Made by a program: the position numbers and the translations under genes. 64,000 nt of DNA, taken from assembly GCF_005502885.1 (NCBI RefSeq), contig NZ_SCMR01000003.1, positions 62,001-126,000 on the forward strand, in the 5' to 3' direction. Of the stretch, positions 35,598 to 43,392 are shown piece by piece. The first letter of the stretch is position 1, and every line of letters begins with the position of its first letter. The notes under the pieces were generated by a model, which did no database searches, was not told the DNA's origin, and worked only from the letters and a program-made list of their open reading frames with translations. This DNA is from Microbacterium sp. 2FI. Its GTDB lineage: Bacteria; Actinomycetota; Actinomycetes; Actinomycetales; Microbacteriaceae.

Positions 35598-36920
35598 ATG
35601 CACTTCGACGACGATCCGCCTGATGACGATGATCCCGGCCGCGACTATCGCTCTGCCGACGACGCCTGGGTTCCCGACGCCGTCGACCTCGTGCTGGAGG
35701 TCGCGACGATGCTGTCCGTCTTCGCCGCGCAACAGCTGCGGCGCATCGATGCGATGAGGCGCGAGGCGCTCGCCGAGGCGGTCGGGCGCGGTTCGGGCGT
35801 GCGCGAGATCATCGACCGCGGCATCCGGCTCGAGCTCGCGGCGGCGCTGCGGATCACCGAGTACGCCGCTGCCGAGCTCATCGTGCGGGCGGACGCGCTG
35901 GTGCACCGGTTCCCGCAGATGCTCGATTCGCTCAGCGGCGGCCGCACCACCGAGCGTCACACCCAGATCTTCGTGGCGGCGATGGCGGGACTCGAAGTCG
36001 AGTTCCACGAGCGGGTCGTTCCGCAGGCGATCGTGCTGGCCGAGATCGAGCCGGTCGGCACGTTCCGCAGGTCTTTGCGGGCGCTTCTCGAGACCGTGCG
36101 CGCCGAGACGCTCAGCGAGCGCCACGCAGTGGCCGTCGCCGGTCGGCGCACGGTGGTCGAGCCCGCCGAGAACGGGATGGCCTGGTACATGGCGCTCATC
36201 CCCGAAGTCGAGGCGCGGGCGATCGACGCGCGCGCGACCGCGATGGCGAAGGCCATCGCGGGGCGCGAGGGCGAGACGCGCACGCTCGACCAGATCCGCG
36301 CCGACGTCGTCTGCGATCTGCTGATCGAGGGGTGGACCGACGCGGTTCCCGATGAAGCGCAGGGGATCCGCGCGACCGTCGCGGTGACCGTGCCCGCGCT
36401 CGCGCTGCTCGACCGTGGTGATCTCTGTGATGGCGCTGCTGGGGCTGGAGCGGGGTCCGGAGTCTCCGAGCCGGCGACGGTCGAGGGCATCGGGCCCATC
36501 CCCATCGAACGTGCTCGCGAACTGTGCGGCGGGGCGGACGGTTGGATGCGGATCCTCACCCATCCCGAGACCGGCGTCGTGCTCTCGGTCGGGCGTGATC
36601 AGTACCGACCACCGCCGGGTCTGCGGAAGCTCGTGAAGTGGAGGGCCGGCCGCTGCATGGCGCCCGGATGCGGGATGCCCACCGACCGGTGTGAGATCGA
36701 CCACTCGATCGACTGGATGCTCGGTGGCGAGACGTCGATCGTGAACCTCGCTCCGCTGTGCAAAGGCCATCACACCGTGAAGCATCACGGCGGCTGGGGG
36801 GTGCGGCAGGTCGACGGCGGAGCGCTCGAGTGGACGTCACCGTCGGGGCGGCGTTATCGCGTCGATCCCGAGCGGCGGGTGCCGGTCTTCCGGACGTCGA
36901 GCGAGCCGGCGCCGTTCTGA
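35598..36920 (+). CDS. DUF222/HNH endonuclease-domain protein
   Basis: 440 residues. An N-terminal DUF222 helical domain (about 30-270) and a C-terminal HNH domain: CMAPGCGMPTDRCEIDHSIDW, then NLAPLCKGHHTVKHHGGW. DUF222-HNH proteins are multicopy in actinobacteria, sometimes within or beside mobile introns, inteins or 13E12-type repeats. No intron, intein or inverted terminal repeat is seen here. Leaderless start. It ends 38 bp before the convergent ZIP transporter. Confidence 0.93.
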   Translation: MHFDDDPPDDDDPGRDYRSADDAWVPDAVDLVLEVATMLSVFAAQQLRRIDAMRREALAEAVGRGSGVREIIDRGIRLELAAALRITEYAAAELIVRADALVHRFPQMLDSLSGGRTTERHTQIFVAAMAGLEVEFHERVVPQAIVLAEIEPVGTFRRSLRALLETVRAETLSERHAVAVAGRRTVVEPAENGMAWYMALIPEVEARAIDARATAMAKAIAGREGETRTLDQIRADVVCDLLIEGWTDAVPDEAQGIRATVAVTVPALALLDRGDLCDGAAGAGAGSGVSEPATVEGIGPIPIERARELCGGADGWMRILTHPETGVVLSVGRDQYRPPPGLRKLVKWRAGRCMAPGCGMPTDRCEIDHSIDWMLGGETSIVNLAPLCKGHHTVKHHGGWGVRQVDGGALEWTSPSGRRYRVDPERRVPVFRTSSEPAPF

Positions 36921-36957
36921 GACAGAGTTTGCGACAGAGGAGGTCTCGAGATCGCCG

Positions 36958-37767
36958 CTATCCGGCGACCTCGTGCAGCACGAACGCGCCCAGGAAGCCG
37001 ATCGTCGCCCACAGCCCCGTGAGCGCGTGCTGCTCGTCGAAGGCCTCGGGGATCATGGTGTTGCAGATCATTGCGAGCAGTCCGCCCGCGGCGATCGTCG
37101 TGATGAGGGCGACGAGATTCGCCGGAGCGGTCTGGAAGGCGACGAAGCCCAGCACGGAAGCTGCGACCGTGATCGCGGCGATCGATCCCCACAGCAGAGC
37201 GACCGTGCCCCCGCTCGATCCACCCCGCTTGAGCGCCGCGGTCGAGCCGAGCCCCTCGGGGAAGTTGCTGATCGCGATAGCCGCGACGATCGGGATGCTG
37301 ATGCCGCCGTCCAGCACCGACAGACCCATGACGATCGACTCCGGGATGCCGTCGATAAGGGCGCCGATCGCGATCACCATGCCGGCACCGCCGGCCAGTC
37401 GTGCCCCGCCGCGGCGCGCGACGATGCTCGCCGGGACCTCTACGGACAGATCCGCCGGCACATCCGCGGGGACCTTCGCGGGGACCTTCGCGGGCTGAGC
37501 CTTCGGGCGCGAGACGAGCTGGTCGGCGACGATGTACAGGATCGCACCGCCCAGGAAGCCGATCACCGTGGGGACGAGTCCGCCATCCTCGGCGGCCTCC
37601 TCGACGAGTTCGAAAGCCAGCGTCGAGATGAGGACGCCGGCACCCACCGCCATGATCCCCGCCACAACGCGCTGCGGGATGGCGACGAACCACGCGACCG
37701 CGGCACCCACGAGGAGAGTTCCGCCGCCGATCACACCGCTCAGCGCCGCCAGCCACACTCCGCTCAT
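36958..37767 (-). CDS. ZIP family metal transporter
   Basis: 269 residues with about eight transmembrane helices. The ZIP metal-site helices are recognisable: ALIDGIPESIVMGL and AIAISNFPEGLGSTAAL (the usual HNxPEG and H-x-x-E positions are varied), with a cytoplasmic loop of KVPA/DVPA repeats around residues 92-110. It is predicted to move divalent cations such as Zn or Mn across the membrane. Replacement of the first-site His by Asp (GALIDGIPE) may shift metal preference. Confidence 0.88.
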   Translation of the reverse strand: MSGVWLAALSGVIGGGTLLVGAAVAWFVAIPQRVVAGIMAVGAGVLISTLAFELVEEAAEDGGLVPTVIGFLGGAILYIVADQLVSRPKAQPAKVPAKVPADVPADLSVEVPASIVARRGGARLAGGAGMVIAIGALIDGIPESIVMGLSVLDGGISIPIVAAIAISNFPEGLGSTAALKRGGSSGGTVALLWGSIAAITVAASVLGFVAFQTAPANLVALITTIAAGGLLAMICNTMIPEAFDEQHALTGLWATIGFLGAFVLHEVAG

Positions 37768-37796
37768 GGCGCCAACCTAGCGGCAGGCGGACGGAT

Positions 37797-37827
37797 GGAT
37801 GCCGCGGCCACGCGGGCCGCGGCATCC
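37797..37827 (-). terminator. GGATGCC-type inverted pair, terminator after the amino acid dehydrogenase gene
   Basis: A perfect 13-bp stem (37797-37809 GGATGCCGCGGCC, 37815-37827) with a 5-nt loop, 35 bp past the stop of the dehydrogenase. Confidence 0.75.
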
Positions 37828-37861
37828 ACTCGTCGATGGGGTCCTCCGGGGAGAACCGTGA

Positions 37862-38947
37862 TCAGTGGGTGAGTGCGTGCCGATCCGCGCCGGCCGCGAG
37901 ACGCTCGGCGGCCAGGCCCTCGGCGGCCTCGAGCGGGGTGACGCCGCGCGCCTCGGCCTCGTCGAAGATGCGGCGCACGGTCTCGCCGATCCGCGAGACG
38001 CGATCCATGATGTCGGTCCGCGAACCCAGGTGCTTCGCCTCGAGGTCGAGGTAGATCACGCCGCCCGCGTTGACGACGAAATCAGGCGCGTACAGGATGC
38101 CGCGACGCGCGAGTCGATCGGCGCCCGAACGGTCGGCGAGGGGGTTGTTCGCCGGTCCGCACACGGCCTTGGCATCGAGCGCATCGATGACGTCGTCGGT
38201 GAGGAGGCCGCCGATGCCCGCCGGCACGAAGACGTCGGACGGAACGAGGTGCTCTTCGCCCGGAGTCGCCCACTCCGCCTCGAGGTCGAGAGCCAGATCG
38301 CGCTTGGCGGGGTTGACGTCGGTGACGGTGAGCACGGCGCCCTCGGCGGCGAGGCGAACGGCGAGACGGCCGCCGACCTGGCCGAGCCCGGAGACGGTGA
38401 TGCGGCGGCCGGCGACGTCGGCCGACCCGGTGACGCGCTCGAGGGTCGCACGCAGCGACTCGTACACGCCGAGGCTCGTCGGTCCGGCGGGTTCTCCCGA
38501 CCCTCCGACGGCGTCGGGGAGGCCCACCACGTGCTCGGTGCGCTCGCTGACGACCAGCATGTCTTCGGTGGTCGAACCGACGTCTTCCGCCGTGCGGTAG
38601 AGGCCGCCGAGCGACTCGACGGCATCGCCGAGGTCGAGGAACGCATCGCGGCGCCGATCCGTATCGAGCACCGTTCCCGGGGGAAGGGCGATGACCGACT
38701 TGCCGCCACCGGCGTCGAGTCCGGCCGCCGCGTTCTTGAGCGTCATCGCCGCCGACAGACGCAGCGCGTCGCCGAAAGCGTCGCTCCAGTGCGGGTACGT
38801 CCAGAGGCGGGCACCGCCGAGGGCGGAGCCGAGCACCGAGGAGTGCAGCGCCACGGTGATGACGAGGCCGCTGCGACGACCCGTGACCACCTCCACGCGT
38901 TCGTGGGTGAATTCGGGCAGGGGCAGGGAGGGCAGGGTGTGCTTCAT
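37862..38947 (-). CDS. Leucine/valine dehydrogenase (Glu/Leu/Phe/Val dehydrogenase family)
   Basis: 361 residues. The catalytic glycine-lysine region reads GGARLWTYPH..MTLKNAAAGLDAGGGKSVI, followed by TTEDMLVVSERTEHVVGLP and a Rossmann domain ITVSGLGQVGGRLAVRLAAEGA and NPLAD, VNAGGVI. It reversibly deaminates branched-chain amino acids with NAD, feeding 2-oxo acids into branched fatty acid synthesis or catabolism. It has its own terminator and a 190-bp upstream region with two direct repeats. Confidence 0.93.
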   Translation of the reverse strand: MKHTLPSLPLPEFTHERVEVVTGRRSGLVITVALHSSVLGSALGGARLWTYPHWSDAFGDALRLSAAMTLKNAAAGLDAGGGKSVIALPPGTVLDTDRRRDAFLDLGDAVESLGGLYRTAEDVGSTTEDMLVVSERTEHVVGLPDAVGGSGEPAGPTSLGVYESLRATLERVTGSADVAGRRITVSGLGQVGGRLAVRLAAEGAVLTVTDVNPAKRDLALDLEAEWATPGEEHLVPSDVFVPAGIGGLLTDDVIDALDAKAVCGPANNPLADRSGADRLARRGILYAPDFVVNAGGVIYLDLEAKHLGSRTDIMDRVSRIGETVRRIFDEAEARGVTPLEAAEGLAAERLAAGADRHALTH

Positions 38948-38986
38948 CGCGGGTTCCTTCGGCGGGCCTTGTGGGCGTTGCGCTAT

Positions 38987-39011
38987 GGATGCCGCGGCGT
39001 TGCGGCATCCG
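38987..39011. repeat. GGATGCC-type inverted pair in a divergent promoter region
   Basis: GGATGCCGC (38987-38995) and GCGGCATCC (39003-39011) with a 7-nt loop. Unlike the other pairs it lies between divergent genes, 40 bp upstream of the dehydrogenase start, so it is not a terminator by position. Confidence 0.7.
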
Positions 39012-39030
39012 CATCCATTGGAACACCATC

Positions 39031-39063
39031 ACGCGATGTGTTCAACCACCACACGCGATATGA
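39031..39063. promoter_or_regulatory. Direct repeats upstream of the amino acid dehydrogenase gene
   Basis: CACGCGATGTG (39031-39041) and CACGCGATATG (39053-39063) start 22 bp apart, two helical turns, in the divergent promoter region. It is a candidate site for an Lrp-type or other regulator. Confidence 0.35.
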
Positions 39064-39124
39064 CGCACATTGCCAGCCTTGGTGATACGCGCGTCACATT
39101 ACTGCGCCAGAGTGCGCAGCGCGT

Positions 39125-39130
39125 TACTGT
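39125..39130 (+). promoter_or_regulatory. -10 box of leaderless methyltransferase gene
   Basis: TACTGT is followed by six bases and ATG 39137. Confidence 0.5.
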
Positions 39131-39136
39131 CGCACC

Positions 39137-39931
39137 ATGCCCGACGCCTACACCCACGGTCATCACGAGAGCGTTCTGCGAGCTCATCGCTGGCGCACCA
39201 TCGAGAACTCGGCGGCGTACCTGCTGCCGCACCTGAAGCCCGCCTCGTCGCTCCTCGACGTCGGGAGCGGACCGGGCACGATCACGGCCGACTTCGCCGC
39301 CTGCATCGCCCCCGGCCGCGTCGTCGGCGTCGACGCATCGACCGACGTGGTCGCGCAGGCGACCGCCGACCACACCGCCCCCGGACTCAGCTTCGTCGTC
39401 GGCGATGCCTACGCCCTCGACGCCGAGGACGGCGAGTTCGACGTCGTGCATGCCCACCAGGTGCTGCAGCACATGGCGCGACCGGTCGACGCCCTCCGTG
39501 AGTTCGGCCGCGTCGCCGGCCCCGACGGACTCGTCGCCGCGCGCGACGTGGACTATGAGGGCGTGCTGTGGTTTCCGCGCGTGCAGGCGCTCGACGAATG
39601 GCACACGTTGTACCTCGCGACCCACCGCGCCGTCTCGGGCGAGCCCGCGGCCGGTCGACGCCTCAAGTCCTGGGCGCGCGAGGCGGGACTCACCGGCATC
39701 CGCTCGAGCGCCTCGCTCTGGCTGTTCGAGAGCGACGTCGACCGTGCATGGTGGGGCGGCGCGTGGGCCGACCGCGTCGTGCATTCGGCGTTCGCCGACG
39801 GTGCGCGGGCCGTCGGCGCCGACGACGCGCTGCTCCAGCGCATCTCGGACGGCTGGCGCGCATGGGCCGATGCTCCCGACGGCTGGCTGCTCATGCCGCA
39901 CGGCGAGATCCTGGCGCACGGCCCGCAATAG
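39137..39931 (+). CDS. Class I SAM-dependent methyltransferase
   Basis: 264 residues. A UbiE/Methyltransf_11-like fold: motif I SLLDVGSGPGTITADFA, motif II VVGVDAS, then VVGDAYALDAEDGEFDVVHAHQVLQHMARPVDALREFGRVAGPDG. The substrate is unknown; a small molecule such as a quinone or lipid precursor is typical. The C-terminal half has a helical lid. Leaderless. YbaK follows after nine bases. Confidence 0.9.
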   Translation: MPDAYTHGHHESVLRAHRWRTIENSAAYLLPHLKPASSLLDVGSGPGTITADFAACIAPGRVVGVDASTDVVAQATADHTAPGLSFVVGDAYALDAEDGEFDVVHAHQVLQHMARPVDALREFGRVAGPDGLVAARDVDYEGVLWFPRVQALDEWHTLYLATHRAVSGEPAAGRRLKSWAREAGLTGIRSSASLWLFESDVDRAWWGGAWADRVVHSAFADGARAVGADDALLQRISDGWRAWADAPDGWLLMPHGEILAHGPQ

Positions 39932-39934
39932 TCT
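39929..39934 (+). promoter_or_regulatory. -10 box of leaderless ybaK-like gene
   Basis: TAGTCT overlaps the methyltransferase stop codon and is followed by six bases and GTG 39941. Confidence 0.45.
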
Positions 39935-39940
39935 GGACGG

Positions 39941-40423
39941 GTGACCGCGCCGAACGACCTCCCCGCCCGCAGCCGCCTCGTCCACGAATCCCTGCGCGCC
40001 GCCGGGATCACCGGTGACATCGTCGTGCTGCCCGACGCCGCCTCGACGGCCGCGCTCGCCGCGGCAGCCCTCGGCATCGAGGTCGGCGCGATCGCGAACA
40101 GCCTCGTGTTCTGGTCGGACGACGCCCCCCTCCTCGTGATGACCAGCGGCGCGCACCGCGTCGACACGAAGGCCCTCGCCGAGCGCCTCGGTCGCGGCGT
40201 CATCGCCCGCGCGTCCGCGGATCAGGTGCGCGAGGCCACCGGCCAGGCCATCGGCGGCGTCGCGCCGACCGGGCATCCCGAGCCGCTCGTGACGATCGTC
40301 GACGAAGACCTCGCCCACTTCGACGAGATCTGGGCTGCCGGCGGCACGCCGCACACGGTCTTCCCGATGACCTTCGACGATCTCATGCGACTGACCGGCG
40401 GCACTGTCGCGAAGGTGGACTGA
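39941..40423 (+). CDS. YbaK/ProX-family aminoacyl-tRNA deacylase
   Basis: 160 residues of the YbaK/EbsC editing-domain family: AAALGIEVGAIANSLVF, the conserved lysine in RVDTKALAERLG, then GQAIGGVAPTGHPEPLVTIVDEDL. It hydrolyses mischarged aminoacyl-tRNA (Cys-tRNA-Pro type). The stop overlaps the ankyrin ATG (TGATG). Confidence 0.92.
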   Translation: MTAPNDLPARSRLVHESLRAAGITGDIVVLPDAASTAALAAAALGIEVGAIANSLVFWSDDAPLLVMTSGAHRVDTKALAERLGRGVIARASADQVREATGQAIGGVAPTGHPEPLVTIVDEDLAHFDEIWAAGGTPHTVFPMTFDDLMRLTGGTVAKVD

Positions 40424-40962
40424 TGGCCTCCGCAGACGAGGCGACCGCCCTCGGACTCACCGCCGTCGCAGCCCTCAAACGCGGCGACACGCGCGAAGCT
40501 CTCGCCCTCATCGCCCGCGGCGCCGACGTCGATGCCCGAGATGACATGCTCGACTCGGTGCTGCTGTACGCCGGCGCGGAAGGCATGGACGAGGTCGTGC
40601 GAGCGGCGCTCGCAGCGGGCGGCGACCTCACCGTCACCAACAGGTACGGCGGCATCGCTGTGATCCCGGCGAGCGAGCGCGGACACGTCTCGACCGTTGC
40701 GCTCCTCATCGAGGCGGGGTCGGATCTCGACCACGTCAACCGGCTCGGGTGGACGGCGCTGCATGAGGCGATCGTGCTGGGAACCGGCGGCCCCGCGCAC
40801 CAGGAGATCGTGCGGCTGCTCCTGGCCGGCGGCGCAGACCCTCGCCTGCCGGATCGTGACGGAACAACCCCGCGCGAGCTCGCCGAACAGCACGGCTGGA
40901 GCGAGATCGCGGGGCTTCTCGACACGCGACTTCGCGAAGACGACCGGGGCTCGGGCGACTAG
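40423..40962 (+). CDS. Ankyrin-repeat protein
   Basis: 179 residues with about four ankyrin repeats: DTREALALIARGADVDARDDM, GMDEVVRAALAAGGDLTVTNRYGG, GHVSTVALLIEAGSDLDHVNRLGWTALHEAI, and HQEIVRLLLAGGADPRLPDRDGTTPRELAEQHG. It is cytosolic with no signal peptide and probably a protein-protein adaptor. It is translationally coupled to the YbaK gene. Confidence 0.92.
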   Translation: MASADEATALGLTAVAALKRGDTREALALIARGADVDARDDMLDSVLLYAGAEGMDEVVRAALAAGGDLTVTNRYGGIAVIPASERGHVSTVALLIEAGSDLDHVNRLGWTALHEAIVLGTGGPAHQEIVRLLLAGGADPRLPDRDGTTPRELAEQHGWSEIAGLLDTRLREDDRGSGD

Positions 40963-40980
40963 CACATCGAGCGCGTCCCG

Positions 40981-41763
40981 CTAGGCCGCGCCCCCGATGC
41001 GCCGCGACAGCTCGGCGGCAGCGTCGGCGGCATGGCGGGCGACGGATGCCGCATCCGGCGCGCCGTCGACCGGCCACGTCACCGCGATCGCCGCAGCCGG
41101 CCACCCGGTGTGGTCGAGCACCGCGACGCCCACCGACGCCAGTCCCAGCGTCACCTCGCCGTCTTCGACCGCATGACCGCGAGTCCGCACCTCGCGCAGC
41201 ACATCACGCAGTTCGCCCGGCCGCGCGGGGCCTCGGCCCGTGCGGTCGGCGAAGGCCGCGGCATCCGGATACAGCGCCCGCACCTGCTCGCGCGGGAGCG
41301 CCGCGAGCATGGCGCGACCGCTCGCCGTGAGGTGCGCAGGCAGCCGTACGCCCACGTCGCTCACGAGCGCAGGGCGCCGCGGCGCGCGCTCCTCGACGAT
41401 GTACAGCACATTCCGCCCGGTCATGACAGCGAGATGCGCGCTCTCGCCGGTGCGGTCGGCGAGAGCCGCCACGAGGGGCCTGCCCAGGCGCGCCAGCGGC
41501 TGCTGGCGCGAGTAGCCGCCCGCGAGCTCGAACGCCGCCGTGCCGAGCCCCCACCGGCGCTCCCCAGGCAGGTGCACGACGAACCCGTGCGTCTCGAGCG
41601 CACCGAGCAGGTGATAGACGCTCGAGCGCGCGATGCCGAGGTTGTCGGCGATCGTCCGGGCGCCGATCGGACCCCGCTGTCGCGCGAGGAACGACAGGAT
41701 CCGCAGCGTCTGATCGGCGGCGGGAACCTGTGGTCGAGCGGGGGTGGGCGGATTGTCTGGCAT
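40981..41763 (-). CDS. IclR-family transcriptional regulator, likely of the hut genes
   Basis: 260 residues. An N-terminal winged HTH (TLRILSFLARQRGPIGARTIADNLGIARSSVYHLLGALETHGFV) and an IclR effector domain (VSDVGVRLPAHLTASGRAMLAALP, GHAVEDGEVTLGLASVGVAVLDHTG). It is divergent from hutH; its ATG lies inside an 18-bp perfect palindrome (41754-41771), fitting autoregulation and control of hutHUI by histidine or urocanate. The effector is inferred from context. Confidence 0.9.
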   Translation of the reverse strand: MPDNPPTPARPQVPAADQTLRILSFLARQRGPIGARTIADNLGIARSSVYHLLGALETHGFVVHLPGERRWGLGTAAFELAGGYSRQQPLARLGRPLVAALADRTGESAHLAVMTGRNVLYIVEERAPRRPALVSDVGVRLPAHLTASGRAMLAALPREQVRALYPDAAAFADRTGRGPARPGELRDVLREVRTRGHAVEDGEVTLGLASVGVAVLDHTGWPAAAIAVTWPVDGAPDAASVARHAADAAAELSRRIGGAA

Positions 41764-41771
41764 CCCAGACA
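41754..41771. promoter_or_regulatory. Palindromic operator between iclR-type gene and hutH
   Basis: TGTCTGGCATCCCAGACA: 7-bp arms TGTCTGG/CCAGACA with a 4-bp centre. It overlaps the regulator's start codon and lies 54 bp before hutH. Confidence 0.6.
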
Positions 41772-41824
41772 CAGGATGCCACGAACCCCTGTCGCCGGCG
41801 ACCCCCGCGGTGTGGAATCGACAC

Positions 41825-43390
41825 ATGACCACCCTCACCGGCTCCCGCCCCGGCGTCGTCACGGTCGGCGCGGCACCCCTGCGTCCCGAAGACGTCGTCG
41901 CCGTCGCCCGCCACGGCGCCCGCATCGAGATCGACGCACAGGCACTCGTGCGCGTCGCCGCGACCCGCGCCCTCGTCGAGGGCCTCGCCGACGATCCCGA
42001 GCCTCACTACGGCATCTCGACCGGCTTCGGCGCGCTCGCCACGACCTTCATCGCACCCGAGCGGCGCCTCCAGCTGCAGGCGAGCCTCATCCGCTCGCAC
42101 GCCGCCGGCACCGGAGCGGAGGTCGAGCGCGAGGTGGTGCGTGCCCTCATGCTCCTGCGCCTGCAGACGCTCGCGACCGCGCACACCGGCGTCCGCCCTG
42201 CGGTCGTCGAGACCTACGCCGGGATGCTCAACGCCGGCATCACCCCGATCGTGCGCGAGTACGGCTCGCTCGGCTGCTCGGGCGACCTCGCCCCGCTGTC
42301 GCATGTCGCGCTCGCCGCGATGGGCGAGGGCGACGTGCGCGACGCCGAGGGCGACCTCGTGCCCGCCGCTGACGCGCTGGCCGCGGCATCCCTCACCCCG
42401 CTCGTCCTCCGCGAGAAGGAGGGCCTCGCCCTCATCAACGGCACCGACGGCATGCTCGGGATGCTGCTGCTCGCCCTTCACGACCTCTCGATGCTGCTCG
42501 ACACCGCCGATGTCGCGGCCGGCATGTCGGTGGAATCGCAGCTCGGCACCGACGCGGTCTTCGCCGCCGACCTGCAGGCGCTGCGTCCCCAGGTAGGCCA
42601 GGCGGCCTCGGCCGCGAACCTGCGCGCGGTGCTCGAGGGCTCCCCGATCGTCGCGTCGCACCGCGACCCGGCCGTCTGCACGCGCGTGCAGGACGCGTAC
42701 TCGCTGCGCTGCTCGCCGCAGGTGCACGGAGCCGTCCGCGACACCGTCGACCACGCCCGCATGATCGCCGCGCGCGAGCTCGCCTCGGCCGTCGACAACC
42801 CCGTCATCACCGACGACGGCCGGGTCGAATCCAACGGCAACTTCCACGGTGCGCCGGTCGCGTACGTGCTCGACTTCCTCGCGATCGCGGTGGCCGACCT
42901 CGCCTCGATCTCGGAGCGCCGCACCGACCGCGCCCTCGACCCCGCCCGCAGCCACGGCCTGCCGCCCTTCCTCGCGCACGAGGTCGGCGTCGACTCCGGC
43001 CTCATGATCGCGCAGTACGCCGCCGCCGGGATCGTCTCCGAGCTGAAGCGCCTCGCGGTGCCGGCATCCGTCGACTCGATCCCATCGTCCGCGATGCAGG
43101 AGGACCACGTCTCGATGGGGTGGGCAGCCGCCCGCAAGCTCCGCCGCGGCATCGACGGCCTCACCCGTGTGCTCGCGATCGAGGTGCTCACCGGCGCCCG
43201 CGCGCTCGACCTTCGGGCGCCGCTGCAGCCCGGACCCGCGACCGGCGCTGTGCGCGACCTCGTCCGCACGGTCGCAGGCGGCCCCGGCCCCGACCGCTTC
43301 CTCTCGCCCGACATGGAGGCGGTGACCGCGCTCGTCGCCTCGGGCGCCGTCGCGGCCGCAGCTCTTCCGCTCTCGAACACCAAGGAGTGA
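41825..43390 (+). CDS. hutH: Histidine ammonia-lyase
   Basis: 521 residues. It deaminates histidine to urocanate. [10 protein letters not shown], the MIO-forming loop [37 protein letters not shown] and [18 protein letters not shown] are all present. The MIO tripeptide is Cys-Ser-Gly (151-153) rather than the textbook Ala-Ser-Gly; the essential Ser and Gly are kept. It is the first gene of hutHUI, two bases before hutU. Confidence 0.96.
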   Translation: MTTLTGSRPGVVTVGAAPLRPEDVVAVARHGARIEIDAQALVRVAATRALVEGLADDPEPHYGISTGFGALATTFIAPERRLQLQASLIRSHAAGTGAEVEREVVRALMLLRLQTLATAHTGVRPAVVETYAGMLNAGITPIVREYGSLGCSGDLAPLSHVALAAMGEGDVRDAEGDLVPAADALAAASLTPLVLREKEGLALINGTDGMLGMLLLALHDLSMLLDTADVAAGMSVESQLGTDAVFAADLQALRPQVGQAASAANLRAVLEGSPIVASHRDPAVCTRVQDAYSLRCSPQVHGAVRDTVDHARMIAARELASAVDNPVITDDGRVESNGNFHGAPVAYVLDFLAIAVADLASISERRTDRALDPARSHGLPPFLAHEVGVDSGLMIAQYAAAGIVSELKRLAVPASVDSIPSSAMQEDHVSMGWAAARKLRRGIDGLTRVLAIEVLTGARALDLRAPLQPGPATGAVRDLVRTVAGGPGPDRFLSPDMEAVTALVASGAVAAAALPLSNTKE

Positions 43391-43392
43391 CG

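Noticed and set aside
35598..36920. The DUF222/HNH gene as part of an intron, intein or transposon
   Set aside because: No flanking inverted repeats, no interrupted host gene and no maturase are visible; it has its own leaderless promoter.
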